Positions 26,777 to 35,424 of a DNA stretch of 64,000 nucleotides are shown here, piece by piece. Source of the stretch: an uncultured Lachnospiraceae bacterium (GTDB taxonomy: Bacteria > Bacillota > Clostridia > Lachnospirales > Lachnospiraceae); NCBI GenBank assembly GCA_902476645.1, contig CABSEG010000006.1, positions 15,047 to 79,046 on the forward strand. The letters run 5' to 3'. Position 1 is the stretch's first letter. The number at the start of each line of letters is the position of its first letter. The notes under the pieces were generated by a model. That model had not been told where the DNA came from, did not search any database, and saw only the letters and a list, made by a program, of their open reading frames with translations. The position numbers and the translations under genes were made by a program.

Positions 26777-27043
26777 CTACAGTCTTCCAAGGAGGGGATT
26801 CGCAAACAGAAGAATAAAGGCTACCGCCAGCCCATACAGACCTGTAGTTTCCGCAACTGCCTGGCCCAACAGCATGGTGGACGTGATATCTCCCCTGGCC
26901 CCGGGATTTCGCCCCACGGCCGCTGCAGCCTGCCCTGCCGCGTGTCCCTGTCCGATTCCGGGGCCCAATCCCGCGATCATGGCCAATCCCGCGCCAATGG
27001 CTGAGCAGGCTAATATTAAACCTTCGTTTGTAATTCCATTCAT
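26777..27043 (-). CDS. atpE: F0-ATPase c subunit with sodium-binding signature
   Basis: 88 residues forming two membrane helices joined by the polar loop AVGRNPGARGD. The ion site reads Q32 in GIGQG and V63, E65, T66, T67, Y70 in AVAETTGLY. In the sodium-translocating c ring of Ilyobacter tartaricus the corresponding set is Q32, V63, E65, S66, T67 and Y70, at the same numbering. The single change is Thr for Ser, which keeps the hydroxyl. I therefore infer a sodium-coupled enzyme. AGGAGG lies 8 bases before the ATG. It forms the rotor ring in the membrane, made in multiple copies. Confidence 0.96.
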   Translation of the reverse strand: MNGITNEGLILACSAIGAGLAMIAGLGPGIGQGHAAGQAAAAVGRNPGARGDITSTMLLGQAVAETTGLYGLAVAFILLFANPLLGRL

Positions 27044-27067
27044 AGTAACTACCTCCTATTTGATTGT

Positions 27068-27802
27068 TTAAGACTGTTGCGGAAGTCTGTCCGCCACAAA
27101 TACCATGGTGAGCATACAGAACACATATGTCTGGATTGCTCCTGAAAAAATGTCAAAATACAAATGTAAAAATCCCGGCCAGAAAATGGCGATAGGCGAC
27201 AGCAGTGTATAGATTAAAGACAGCAGCACTGTACCGGATAATACATTGCCAAACAGACGCAAGGACAGGGAAAAAGGAACCGCAATTTCCCCGATCAGAT
27301 TGATCGGAAAAAGAAGGGGCAGCGGCTGAAACAGCCCTGTAAACGCCTTCGCCTTCTGAAACTTCAGGTTGTTGTACTGAATGATGCCAAAGGTAATCAG
27401 TCCCAGAGGGAGCGTTACACCGTAGTCCGCTGTAGGAGCCCTAAGTCCAAACACTCCGGAAATATTGCTGATAAAAATAAACAGAAAGAGGGTTCCGATA
27501 TAATTGACAAATCTTCCACTAAAAGACCCCATACCGGATCGAACCATATCATCCAACTTTTCCACCAACAGCTCCACCAGATTCTGAAATCTGTCCGGAA
27601 CCAAGCTGGCGTGCCGCATCTTTTGGTTAGCCGCTATGGCAAATAGCAAAATCACCGCCATTACAATCAAAACACTGACATGGGTAGTCGTAAGATAAAA
27701 CTCATGGCCAAACAGGCGGTAACGAATCAGTCCATGGATCATAAAATCCACTTTGCCGGCCGCAGCTATCAGATTGCCCTGCCCAAGATATTCTGCACCC
27801 AC
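27068..27802 (-). CDS. atpB: F0-ATPase a subunit
   Basis: 244 residues with five or six membrane helices. The essential arginine lies in IGEIAVPFSLSLRLFGNVLSG, and the C-terminal helix ends FCMLTMVFVADRL. It forms the two half-channels that pass ions to the c ring. The start codon is GTG at 27802, placed after AAGGAAGGTGAGA. It begins four bases after the atpI stop. Length and order (before atpE) are standard. Confidence 0.95.
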   Translation of the reverse strand: MGAEYLGQGNLIAAAGKVDFMIHGLIRYRLFGHEFYLTTTHVSVLIVMAVILLFAIAANQKMRHASLVPDRFQNLVELLVEKLDDMVRSGMGSFSGRFVNYIGTLFLFIFISNISGVFGLRAPTADYGVTLPLGLITFGIIQYNNLKFQKAKAFTGLFQPLPLLFPINLIGEIAVPFSLSLRLFGNVLSGTVLLSLIYTLLSPIAIFWPGFLHLYFDIFSGAIQTYVFCMLTMVFVADRLPQQS

Positions 27803-27806
27803 ACTC

Positions 27807-28286
27807 TCACCTTCCTTTTTTTCTCAGTTTTACCCGTAGTCTGTGCAGAATCGGCTGCAGATATGCTCCTATTTTGATAGAAAGCAATCCAAGCAGCAAA
27901 GCCACCGCATTTCCAAGGCGAAGGGCCATGGCTCCGATAAACAAAACCAGAAAAATCCCCGTGCGAATGGTATACATTTTCTGGTAATATCTGGCTGCCT
28001 GCTCCTTAGAAAGTTCCACCGCCCGTCTGATGCAATGGTTTATATGCAGCGTCAACACCAGTGAGATGGCTACGCCAATCCAAAGTCCCGCCGTATAGTA
28101 ACCCTTATCCGCAAAAAACCACATGCCCACGCCTTGTGAAAGCAGTCCCCAAAGCATCATTCCTGCGATCAGTTCTGAGGCAGTCTCACCCAGTCCTTTG
28201 CCTTTCTCCCCGTTCATTCTTGCTCGCACCTCCTCCTGACTGAAAACCGTTTCTTCATTCTGCACATTTTTTTCCGTTTTATACAC
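27807..28286 (-). CDS. atpI: AtpI-like membrane protein, first gene of the ATPase operon
   Basis: Up to 159 residues. Four hydrophobic stretches follow a charged N-terminus (AGMMLWGLLSQGVGMWFFA, LWIGVAISLVLTLHI, IFLVLFIGAMAL, AVALLLGLLSI). Position and topology fit AtpI, proposed to help assemble the c ring or to carry magnesium; sequence alone is weak. The frame opens at a GTG at 28286 with no close ribosome site. An internal ATG at 28217 (MNGEKGKGLGE) has AGGAGG 12 bases upstream and is a credible true start, giving 136 residues. No convincing sigma-A promoter was found in the 50 bases between the upstream terminator and the gene. Confidence 0.8.
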   Translation of the reverse strand: MYKTEKNVQNEETVFSQEEVRARMNGEKGKGLGETASELIAGMMLWGLLSQGVGMWFFADKGYYTAGLWIGVAISLVLTLHINHCIRRAVELSKEQAARYYQKMYTIRTGIFLVLFIGAMALRLGNAVALLLGLLSIKIGAYLQPILHRLRVKLRKKGR

Positions 28287-28334
28287 ATCTGCTTAAAATC
28301 TTTTCTCCCGTCAGGCCTATTTCGAAGCAAGCAT

Positions 28335-28364
28335 AAAAACGGCGGCCTGTTTTTCAGGCCACCG
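28335..28364 (-). terminator. terminator between flavin reductase gene and atp operon
   Basis: On the minus strand CGGTGGCCTG pairs with CAGGCCGCCG over 10 bases (one T-G pair) around a five-base loop, followed by TTTTT. It isolates the atp operon from the upstream gene group. Confidence 0.85.
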
Positions 28365-28390
28365 CAATATAAACTCAATCCCTATGCTTT

Positions 28391-28969
28391 TTATCGTCCG
28401 CCTTTCTTTTTTCTTCTCACAGAATATCCAAACGTACCAAGCTCCCTTCCCAGCTCCAGATATTCCCCATGAGAATACGCCAAAAGGCCGCTTTTATTTA
28501 AGTTAAATTTTCCCCGCTCGTCCAGATACCGCTCATCCACCTGCACGGCCAGTACCCTGGCCAAAAACATATGGTGAGATCCCAGTTTCTGCAACTGAGT
28601 CACCTGACACTCAATATTCACCGGACTTTCCACAATGACAGGCGCCTTTACCTGTACGCCTTTCCCGGCAGTTAAATGCATCCTCTGAAATTTATCCACG
28701 TCCCTTCCGGAACACACCCCGCAAAAGTCTGTGGCCCTGGCCAGTTTTTTGGTGGTCAGATTGATCACAAACTCCCCAGTCTCCCGGATGATATCGTAAG
28801 AATACCGTTCCGGCCTCACAGAAATATACGCCATGGCGGGATTGGTACATACCGTCCCGGTCCAGGCCACGGTAATGATATTTGGCCGTTCCCCCTGTCT
28901 TTGACAGCTTACCATAACGGCGGGCAAAGGGTACACCATATTTCCCGCCTTCCACACTTGTTTTCCCAT
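28391..28969 (-). CDS. flavin reductase-like FMN-binding protein
   Basis: 192 residues from ATG 28969, chosen because AAGGAG lies six bases upstream; the frame extends nine codons further without a ribosome site. The fold is the split-barrel flavin reductase type: MVYPLPAVMVSCQRQGERPN, ITVAWTGTVCTNPAMAYISVRP and RYSYDIIRETGEFVINL are family blocks that bind FMN. Such anaerobe proteins reduce or carry flavin for a partner that cannot be named here. The C-terminus is very basic (RRKKKGG). It lies 10 bases from the pyrophosphatase gene and is probably co-transcribed with it. Confidence 0.9.
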   Translation of the reverse strand: MGKQVWKAGNMVYPLPAVMVSCQRQGERPNIITVAWTGTVCTNPAMAYISVRPERYSYDIIRETGEFVINLTTKKLARATDFCGVCSGRDVDKFQRMHLTAGKGVQVKAPVIVESPVNIECQVTQLQKLGSHHMFLARVLAVQVDERYLDERGKFNLNKSGLLAYSHGEYLELGRELGTFGYSVRRKKKGGR

Positions 28970-28979
28970 ATCCATCTCC

Positions 28980-30644
28980 TTATTGTTGAAGGGCATTCAT
29001 AAAAGCCGGAATCAGCTGCTTCTTTCTGGAGACCACTCCGTTGAGCCTGGTACAGTGGTTCTCTGGTTTTTGATGAAATGCTTCCTCCACCAGCTCCTCG
29101 CTCTCCCCTCCAAAACAGAGCAAGTTCGTTGATTCGTGGATAATATCCGTCAGCATAAAAAACAGCATCGACTCCCCGTGCATACCCAGATTCTTTTCCA
29201 TGTAGGGAAGCAGCCGTTCCTTAATTTCCTCCAACTCCTCCGGATTCATGGAGTTGATCTGTCCCACGCCAAAGTTTGCTTTATTCACCTCAAATTTCTT
29301 AAAATCCTGGTAAAAAATCTCCTCCGCGGATTTTCCTTTCAGATTGCTTCCCGCCGCAAACATCTCTTTGGCAAAGCTCTCGCACTCAATTCCCGCGATG
29401 GCGGCCAGATCCTGGGCTGCTGCCCTGTCCACAGCTGTGCAGGTGGGAGAGCGAAACATCAGCGTATCAGAAATAATGGCGGCACATAAAAGTCCTGCGA
29501 TATTCGCGGGGATCTCAAGTCCTTTTTCCTGATAAATCTGATACATGATAGTGCAGGTACATCCCACCGGCTGATTCCGAAAGTACACCGGCGCCATGGT
29601 TTCTAAAGAGCCCAGTCTGTGGTGATCAATAATCTCTAAAATCTCCGCGCTCTCAATATTATCCACCGCCTGGGACGCCTCATTGTGATCTACCAAAATC
29701 AGTCCTCTGCGCTTAATGCCAAGCAGGTTCCGTCTGGAAACCATGCCTACATAATGCCCGTGCTTATCTACTACCGGGAAGTCCCGGTAGCGCTTCTTTG
29801 CCATGATATCCTTAATTGAATCCGTGTAATCATCCATCTCGAACGTCAGGAGATTGCGCTTTTTCATAAAATGCTTCACCGGCATACTCTGGTTAATCAG
29901 CCTGGCTACCGTGTACGTATCATGGGGAGTGCTGATAATGGAGCATACCCTCTCCTGGGCCAGCCTCTTTATGGTTCTGGAGACAGGGGCGCCTTCACAT
30001 ACAATGATGCAGCTGGCATTCATCTCAATGGCGCAAAGCTGTGACTCATAACGATTGCCCAAAATAACCAGGTCGTCCTGTTCAATATAATTCTCCATCA
30101 AATCCGGATTGGCCGCAGCAATCACTACTTTACCTTTGACAAAATAGGCATGCTCATTTCCCACAACCATGGTTCCATCCAGGGTTTCCAGAATGTTTTT
30201 ATACTGGGTTCTGGCTGTGGATAAAATAGAGTTGTCATAGACGTCCATATAAGATTGCGCAATATCACTGATGGTAATCAATCCTTCCAGTTCGTCCCCA
30301 TTCTTTGTGATCGGCAGCGTGTTCAGATTTTCATTGCGCATCAGAGTCCATGCCTTTTTCAGTGAAATGCTGTTACTGACGCCAGCCACCCTGCGTACCT
30401 CCATATCCTTTACCTTCGTTCCCACATTAGGGACGTATCCTGGGAGCTCCGTGTGAAAACGTTCCAGCACATACTTAGTCTCCTCGCTGATTTGCCCTGC
30501 CCTTTTGGCGACGAAGCACCCTTCCTCGCTTCGGTTCTTAATATCCGCATAGGCAATGGCAGAGCAGATGGAATCCGTATCGGGATTCTTATGTCCAATA
30601 ATATAAATCTTTCTTCCTGCGCTCTGACTGTTGGCAGCTTCCAT
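28980..30644 (-). CDS. CBS/DRTGG-regulated manganese-dependent inorganic pyrophosphatase
   Basis: 554 residues, the length of regulated family II pyrophosphatases rather than the 310 of simple PpaC. The DHH catalytic part starts at once: GHKNPDTDSICSAIAYA (H18, D22 and D24 bind metal). CBS sequences (NLNTLPITKNGDELEGLITISD and FPVVDKHGHYVGMVSRRNLL) flank a DRTGG domain between about residues 70 and 310. The DHH part resumes with LVDHNEASQAVD and EIIDHHRLG, then DHHA2. It splits pyrophosphate in the cytosol; the CBS pair is known in this family to bind adenine nucleotides. AGGAGG lies five bases before the ATG. It lies 9 bases after the phosphorylase gene, so pyrophosphate removal is tied to nucleotide salvage. 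Confidence 0.95.
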   Translation of the reverse strand: MEAANSQSAGRKIYIIGHKNPDTDSICSAIAYADIKNRSEEGCFVAKRAGQISEETKYVLERFHTELPGYVPNVGTKVKDMEVRRVAGVSNSISLKKAWTLMRNENLNTLPITKNGDELEGLITISDIAQSYMDVYDNSILSTARTQYKNILETLDGTMVVGNEHAYFVKGKVVIAAANPDLMENYIEQDDLVILGNRYESQLCAIEMNASCIIVCEGAPVSRTIKRLAQERVCSIISTPHDTYTVARLINQSMPVKHFMKKRNLLTFEMDDYTDSIKDIMAKKRYRDFPVVDKHGHYVGMVSRRNLLGIKRRGLILVDHNEASQAVDNIESAEILEIIDHHRLGSLETMAPVYFRNQPVGCTCTIMYQIYQEKGLEIPANIAGLLCAAIISDTLMFRSPTCTAVDRAAAQDLAAIAGIECESFAKEMFAAGSNLKGKSAEEIFYQDFKKFEVNKANFGVGQINSMNPEELEEIKERLLPYMEKNLGMHGESMLFFMLTDIIHESTNLLCFGGESEELVEEAFHQKPENHCTRLNGVVSRKKQLIPAFMNALQQ

Positions 30645-30653
30645 ATTTTCCTC

Positions 30654-31976
30654 CTATTCATATATGATGCCGTCTGACCGGACTGCGGCGTAGACAAGCT
30701 TCCTGTTTTGGGGCTTTTGATCGGAAAAAGAGAGCGCCCCAAGGAACACTGGTTCCGCCTGATCAAACGCCTTCTGATCAGAAGCAAAGAGAGTACAAAG
30801 TACCTCTCCCTGTCTCACATAGTCTCCCGTTTTTTTGTGCAAAATCATACCGGCCCCAGGGTCAATGGGTGCCTCCTTGGTTGCCCTTCCGGCTCCCAGC
30901 ACACAGCAGGCACGCCCACAGGCCTCCGCGTCCATATGGGACAGATAGCCGCTTTTTGCCGATATCACCTTTCTGGAAAAAGGCGCCCTGGGGATCTTTC
31001 CCGGTGTCAGTAAAAAGGAGCGATCCCCGCCTTGGGCTTCCACCATTTCTATCAGCTTTTGAAGCGCCGCCTTGCTCTTTAACGCCTCTTGGGCCATGTC
31101 CAGACATTGCGCAAGACTTCCCTTTCCCGCCAGACACAGCATATTGGACGCCAGCTTCAGACACACCTGTTCCAGATCCTTAGGGCCCACGCCGTTTAAG
31201 GTTTCTATGGCCTCCTCCACCTCCAACGCATTCCCAATCTTTCTGCCCAGAGGAATATCCATATCCGTAATCAGAGCCATCGTTTTCTTTCCCCTTTGCG
31301 TGCCAATGGCAACCATCTTTTGGGCCAGCTGCAAAGCGTCCTCGAAACGTTTCATAAAAGCTCCGCTTCCCACCTTCACATCCAGCACGATGCAATCGCT
31401 GCCGGCCGCCAGCTTTTTACTCATAACAGAGGCGGCAATCAGCGGGATGCTCTCCACCGTAGCGGTCACATCCCGCAGGGCATACAATTTTTTATCCGCA
31501 GGAGCCAGATTTCCCGATTGACCCACGATGCCCAGACCTGTCCGCTTTACCATATCAAAAAACTCCTTGGTCGTAAAGGAGGTTTTTACCCCTGGTATGG
31601 ACTCCAGTTTATCCACCGTACCGCCTGTATGACCCAGGCCTCTGCCTGACATCTTAGCCACCTTCACACCGCAGGCGGCGGCTATAGGCGCTACAATCAA
31701 GGTGGTTTTATCGCCAACCCCCCCTGTGGAATGCTTATCCACCTTTACTCCTGGAATTTCTGATAAATCGGCCATATCCCCGCTTTGCGCCATAGCATCT
31801 GTAAGAATGGCGGTTTCCCGGTCATCCATCCCCTTAAAGTAAATAGCCATCAGCATAGCGGACATTTGATAATCCGGGATGTTCCCCTCCACATACCCCG
31901 AAACCAAGAACCGAATTTCCTCTTCCGTAAGAGTTCCTCCATCTCTCTTTTTCCGAATCAGGTCACAACATCTCAT
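30654..31976 (-). CDS. pyrimidine-nucleoside phosphorylase
   Basis: 440 residues of the thymidine/pyrimidine-nucleoside phosphorylase family. The phosphate-binding KHSTGGVGDKTTLI and the family signature SGRGLGHTGGTVDKLESIPG are intact, with the Lys and Ser of SLIAASVMSKK-like substrate contacts (IPLIAASVMSKKLAAG here). The enzyme splits uridine or thymidine to base and sugar 1-phosphate. Which pyrimidine it prefers cannot be read safely, so pdp and deoA are both possible symbols. AAAGGAG lies nine bases before ATG 31976. The gene follows cytidine deaminase by four bases, forming a deamination-then-phosphorolysis salvage route. Confidence 0.95.
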   Translation of the reverse strand: MRCCDLIRKKRDGGTLTEEEIRFLVSGYVEGNIPDYQMSAMLMAIYFKGMDDRETAILTDAMAQSGDMADLSEIPGVKVDKHSTGGVGDKTTLIVAPIAAACGVKVAKMSGRGLGHTGGTVDKLESIPGVKTSFTTKEFFDMVKRTGLGIVGQSGNLAPADKKLYALRDVTATVESIPLIAASVMSKKLAAGSDCIVLDVKVGSGAFMKRFEDALQLAQKMVAIGTQRGKKTMALITDMDIPLGRKIGNALEVEEAIETLNGVGPKDLEQVCLKLASNMLCLAGKGSLAQCLDMAQEALKSKAALQKLIEMVEAQGGDRSFLLTPGKIPRAPFSRKVISAKSGYLSHMDAEACGRACCVLGAGRATKEAPIDPGAGMILHKKTGDYVRQGEVLCTLFASDQKAFDQAEPVFLGALSFSDQKPQNRKLVYAAVRSDGIIYE

Positions 31977-31980
31977 CTTT

Positions 31981-32388
31981 TTACTCTCCTTTCCCCAGAG
32001 AAAAATGCTCCGGCAGCAACTGACCCAGTGTATATGTCTTCCAGGTTTTCAAATCCTCAGCCAGAATCACAGGAAAATCCGGTCCGCAAAACTCCGCCAT
32101 CACCTGCCTGCAAATTCCGCAGGGCGGACAGTAGGCCGTGTCCGCTCCCCACACTCCTCCCACAATGGCTATGGCCTCAAAGGTACGCTCCCCCTGGGCC
32201 ACGGCCTGAAAGAAAGCCGTTCGCTCTGCGCAATTTGTGGCCGAATAGGAACTGTTTTCCACATTACACCCCCGGTAAATTCTGCCGCTTTCTCCAAGAA
32301 GCGCCGCTCCCACGCAAAACCCGGAATATGGCGCATAGGCAAATTTCCTGGCTGCAAATGCCTCTTTTATCAGTGTTCTCTCATCCAT
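31981..32388 (-). CDS. cdd: cytidine deaminase
   Basis: 135 residues, normal for the tetrameric form. The zinc site is C-A-E in NCAERTAFFQAV plus CPPCGICRQ, with the nucleoside-binding CNVENSSYSATNC loop before it. It converts cytidine and deoxycytidine to uridine forms, which the next gene can phosphorolyse. It is first of a likely four-gene operon (cdd, phosphorylase, pyrophosphatase, flavin reductase) starting from a promoter at 32520-32548. GGAAAGGATAAGACG lies before the ATG. Confidence 0.95.
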   Translation of the reverse strand: MDERTLIKEAFAARKFAYAPYSGFCVGAALLGESGRIYRGCNVENSSYSATNCAERTAFFQAVAQGERTFEAIAIVGGVWGADTAYCPPCGICRQVMAEFCGPDFPVILAEDLKTWKTYTLGQLLPEHFSLGKGE

Positions 32389-32519
32389 CTCGTCTTATCC
32401 TTTCCCAAATGCTCTCTCCATAAATGCCATCCCGAAAAATTCCAAATATTTCCTGATCTTTGTACATATCTTCTCTATCTGTGATTGTTCATATTTATAA
32501 GTACCGTTCTCATGTTACT

Positions 32520-32548
32520 ATCTTAACATTAATCATATTCCGATTCAA
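32520..32548 (-). promoter_or_regulatory. sigma-A promoter of the cdd operon
   Basis: Minus strand TTGAAT (32543-32548), 17-base spacer, TAAGAT (32520-32525). Its -35 box lies only four bases from the -35 box of the divergent S1-protein promoter. Confidence 0.65.
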
Positions 32549-32552
32549 TGAC

Positions 32553-32582
32553 TTGACGGTCTACCCCGTAAAATGGTATAGT
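32553..32582 (+). promoter_or_regulatory. sigma-A promoter of the S1-domain gene
   Basis: TTGACG (32553-32558), 18-base spacer, TATAGT (32577-32582). The start would lie near 32589, about 30 bases before the ATG at 32621. Confidence 0.7.
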
Positions 32583-32620
32583 TTACTCATATGGCACAAA
32601 GCGCAAAGGAGGACAACATC

Positions 32621-33622
32621 ATGTCAGAAGAACTGGAAAAAGAAGTAACCGAAACTGCTGTAGAGACACCTGTAGATCAGGATGCCGTTAAAGAGACGCA
32701 GCCTAAAGAGGCACAGCCTTCCGAGACAATGGCAGACTATGCCGACGAGTTGGAGGCATCCTTCAAACAGATCCACGAGGGCGATATCCTCACCGGTACG
32801 GTCATCGGTGTCAGCGAGGATGCCATCACGCTGGATCTGAAGTATTATACCGAAGGTATCATCCGTCTGGAGGACTACAGCAGCAATCCCAATGTAAATT
32901 TGAAAGAAGAAGTGCAGATTGGCACAGAAATGTCCGGCACCGTGATCCGCAAAGATGACGGAGAAGGACATATTCTGCTTTCCTCTAAGGATGCCAACGA
33001 TACGCTCGCATGGGATAAATTACAGTCCTATATGGACAACGGTACCGACCTGGATGTAAAGGTAGGCGGTGTGGTAAAAGCCGGGGTCATCGCTTACGTG
33101 GAAGGAATCCGCGGATTTATTCCGGCATCCAAGCTTTCCCTCAGCTATGTGGAAAATCTGGAAGAGTGGTTGGGCAAGGAGTTGAAGGTGCGGGTCATCA
33201 CCGTAGACCGCAGCCGGGAAAAGCTGGTACTCTCCGCCAGAGAGATTTTAAGAGAACAGGCCAGAGAGGCTCGCAAAGCCAGGATTTCCAAAGTGGAAAT
33301 TGGGCTGGTGACCGAAGGTGTGGTGGAATCCCTTCAGCCCTATGGCGCTTTTGTTGATCTTGGCAACGGGCTTTCCGGGCTGGTACATATCTCGCAAATC
33401 AGCGAAAAACGAATCAAAACCCCTGCGTCTGTTTTGAATGTGGGAGATAAAGTAAAAGTAAAAGTTATCGCCATTAAAGACGGTAAACTGAGTCTGAGCA
33501 TGAAGGCCCTCAACGATGTGGCTGCCGAGGAGGTTACAGAGGAAACCTTCGATCTTCCCAAGACCGAATCCCTGACCACAAACCTGGGCTCTCTGTTCAA
33601 AAATCTGAAGCTAAACAAATAG
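32621..33622 (+). CDS. 30S ribosomal protein S1-like RNA-binding protein
   Basis: 333 residues from ATG 32621, which has AAAGGAGG eight bases upstream; an in-frame ATG at 32591 lies before that site and is unlikely. After an acidic, Glu-rich 40-residue tail come three S1 (OB-fold) repeats: about 48-120 (GDILTGTVIGVSEDAITLDL), 130-205 (GVIAYVEGIRGFIPASKLS) and 220-295 (GVVESLQPYGAFVDLGNGLSGL). The third is the most typical. E. coli S1 has six repeats; short forms are usual in Firmicutes. It should bind single-stranded RNA and may help translation start. It is monocistronic with its own promoter and terminator. Confidence 0.9.
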   Translation: MSEELEKEVTETAVETPVDQDAVKETQPKEAQPSETMADYADELEASFKQIHEGDILTGTVIGVSEDAITLDLKYYTEGIIRLEDYSSNPNVNLKEEVQIGTEMSGTVIRKDDGEGHILLSSKDANDTLAWDKLQSYMDNGTDLDVKVGGVVKAGVIAYVEGIRGFIPASKLSLSYVENLEEWLGKELKVRVITVDRSREKLVLSAREILREQAREARKARISKVEIGLVTEGVVESLQPYGAFVDLGNGLSGLVHISQISEKRIKTPASVLNVGDKVKVKVIAIKDGKLSLSMKALNDVAAEEVTEETFDLPKTESLTTNLGSLFKNLKLNK

Positions 33623-33657
33623 CACAAACCAATTTGCAGAGTTATCGTTTATTTACA

Positions 33658-33690
33658 CAAAAAAGAGACCGTTTATCGGTCTCTTTTTTG
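33658..33690 (+). terminator. terminator of the S1-domain gene
   Basis: Perfect stem AAAAAAGAGACCG / CGGTCTCTTTTTT with a TTTAT loop and a T run, 35 bases after the stop. The following 200 bases up to 33893 hold no recognisable gene, only small hairpins (CCTCCGGTG/CACCGGGGG near 33830). Confidence 0.9.
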
Positions 33691-33893
33691 TTATTCTTAC
33701 AATAAATTCAAATCTTATTCATATTTTATTCACATTTGATTGGTATACTTTAGACATCTCGAAAGAGATCATTTGTTTTCTATCGTAATGGTTTCATTAC
33801 ACATAAAGATAATTTTTTTCATAATAGCCTCCGGTGAACCAGACACCGGGGGCACTCCTCATTTTAGGGGATATTTTCTCCCCCGCTTTTCCA

Positions 33894-35408
33894 TCATTGG
33901 CGATACGTTCTTAAAAAGTCCCCAATACTCTCAATGGACTCTTTCAGTACTTCCACTCTGGGCAAATACACCACACGAAAATGATCCGGCTGTTTCCAGT
34001 TAAATCCACCTCCGTGTATCAGCAGGATTCTCTTTTCCCGCAACAAATCCAGGGCGAATTTTTCGTCATCCGTGATATGAAATTTTTTCACATCCAGCTT
34101 TGGAAAAATATAAAATCCGGCTTTGGGCTTTACGGCACTGACACCTGGAATATCCGTCAGTGCTTTGTATACATATTCTCTTTGCTCATAGACTCTTCCA
34201 CCGGGCTGAATATAATTATTCACGCTCTGGTATCCCCCAAGGGCTGTCTGCACAATGGACTGGGCCGGCACATTCGAACACAGCCTCATATTGGAGAGCA
34301 TTTTGATCCCCTCAATGTAGTCCTGCACGTGACGCTTATCCCCGCTTAAAATCATCCAGCCGATCCGAAATCCGGCAATCATATGAGACTTGGACAAGCC
34401 GCTGAAGGTGACGCAAAAAACGTCCGGAGCCAGAGATGCAATGGACACATGCTCTTCCCCATCCATAACTAACCGGTCATAGATCTCATCCGAAAAAATA
34501 ATCAGCTGATGCTCTCTGGCAATATCCACGATCTGCTGTAAAATCTCTCTGGGATACAGTGCGCCGGTGGGATTATTGGGATTGATAATCACAATCGCCT
34601 TTGTCTTGTTGGTAATTTTCCTCTTTATATCTGCCAGGTCCGGATACCAGTCTGCCTGCTCGTCACAAATATAGTGTACCGCATTCCCGCCGGCAAGGGT
34701 GGCGCAGGCCGTCCACAGTGGATAGTCGGGAGAGGGAATCAGAATCTCATCTCCATCGTCCAAAAGGGCGGACATGCACAGATTGATCAATTCGCTAACC
34801 CCATTTCCGGTATAAATGTCCTCTACAGACACATTTGGCAGATGCTTCAGTTGGGCATACTGCATAATAGCTTTCCTGGCCGCAAACATCCCATTCGCGG
34901 AAGAATATCCCTCACATTCTGTCAACTGCTGACGCAGATCAAAAATGACTTCATCTGGCGCGCGAAAGCCAAAAGGAGCCGGATTGCCAATGTTCAATTT
35001 CAGAATCCGCATTCCAGAGGCCTCCATGCGGGCTGCTTCCTCCACAACGGGTCCTCTCACATCATATAATACGTGATCTAATTTGGAAGACTTCCGAAAT
35101 TCCCGGGCTTTCCGAACACCTTTCTCCTGAATCTGTTCTTTGGCCTCCCCGGCCAAACTCTCTTCTATCTGCTTTTGTGAGGACGCCTCTTCTTCTCCGC
35201 TTAACCAGCCCGCATCCACATGCAACGTCTCCGCCAAAAACTGCAAAATATCAGGCCTTGGAATGGTTTTTCCGCTAACATATTGACTCATATGGCTTTT
35301 TCCAAGCTTGACCCCGCAGCTTTCCGCCACCCGAATCAAATCTACCTGTTTTTTATGCTCCCGATCCATGGCTGTTTTTAGTCTGTCAGCAAAAGTTCCT
35401 TTGTCCAT
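33894..35408 (-). CDS. XRE helix-turn-helix fused to a class I/II PLP aminotransferase
   Basis: 504 residues from ATG 35408 (GGAGG eight bases upstream; an in-frame TTG five codons earlier overlaps that site). About residues 4-75 form an XRE-type DNA-binding domain (TFADRLKTAMDREHKKQVDL, VKLGKSHMSQYVSGKTIPRPD). A charged linker leads to a full fold-type I aminotransferase from about residue 110, with NPNNPTGALYPREIL, SDEIYDRLVMDG and the PLP lysine K340 in SGLSKSHMIAGFRIGW. The enzyme part is closest to alanine aminotransferases of the AlaA/AlaC type. The domain order differs from MocR/GntR fusions, which use a winged helix. A TTGAAC repeat array lies over its promoter, which suggests self-regulation. 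Confidence 0.9.
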   Translation of the reverse strand: MDKGTFADRLKTAMDREHKKQVDLIRVAESCGVKLGKSHMSQYVSGKTIPRPDILQFLAETLHVDAGWLSGEEEASSQKQIEESLAGEAKEQIQEKGVRKAREFRKSSKLDHVLYDVRGPVVEEAARMEASGMRILKLNIGNPAPFGFRAPDEVIFDLRQQLTECEGYSSANGMFAARKAIMQYAQLKHLPNVSVEDIYTGNGVSELINLCMSALLDDGDEILIPSPDYPLWTACATLAGGNAVHYICDEQADWYPDLADIKRKITNKTKAIVIINPNNPTGALYPREILQQIVDIAREHQLIIFSDEIYDRLVMDGEEHVSIASLAPDVFCVTFSGLSKSHMIAGFRIGWMILSGDKRHVQDYIEGIKMLSNMRLCSNVPAQSIVQTALGGYQSVNNYIQPGGRVYEQREYVYKALTDIPGVSAVKPKAGFYIFPKLDVKKFHITDDEKFALDLLREKRILLIHGGGFNWKQPDHFRVVYLPRVEVLKESIESIGDFLRTYRQ

Positions 35409-35424
35409 TCTTCTAACCTCCAAA

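Noticed and set aside
33740..34003. Plus-strand frame opposite the aminotransferase end
   Set aside because: Overlaps the antisense strand of a clear gene and has no ribosome site.
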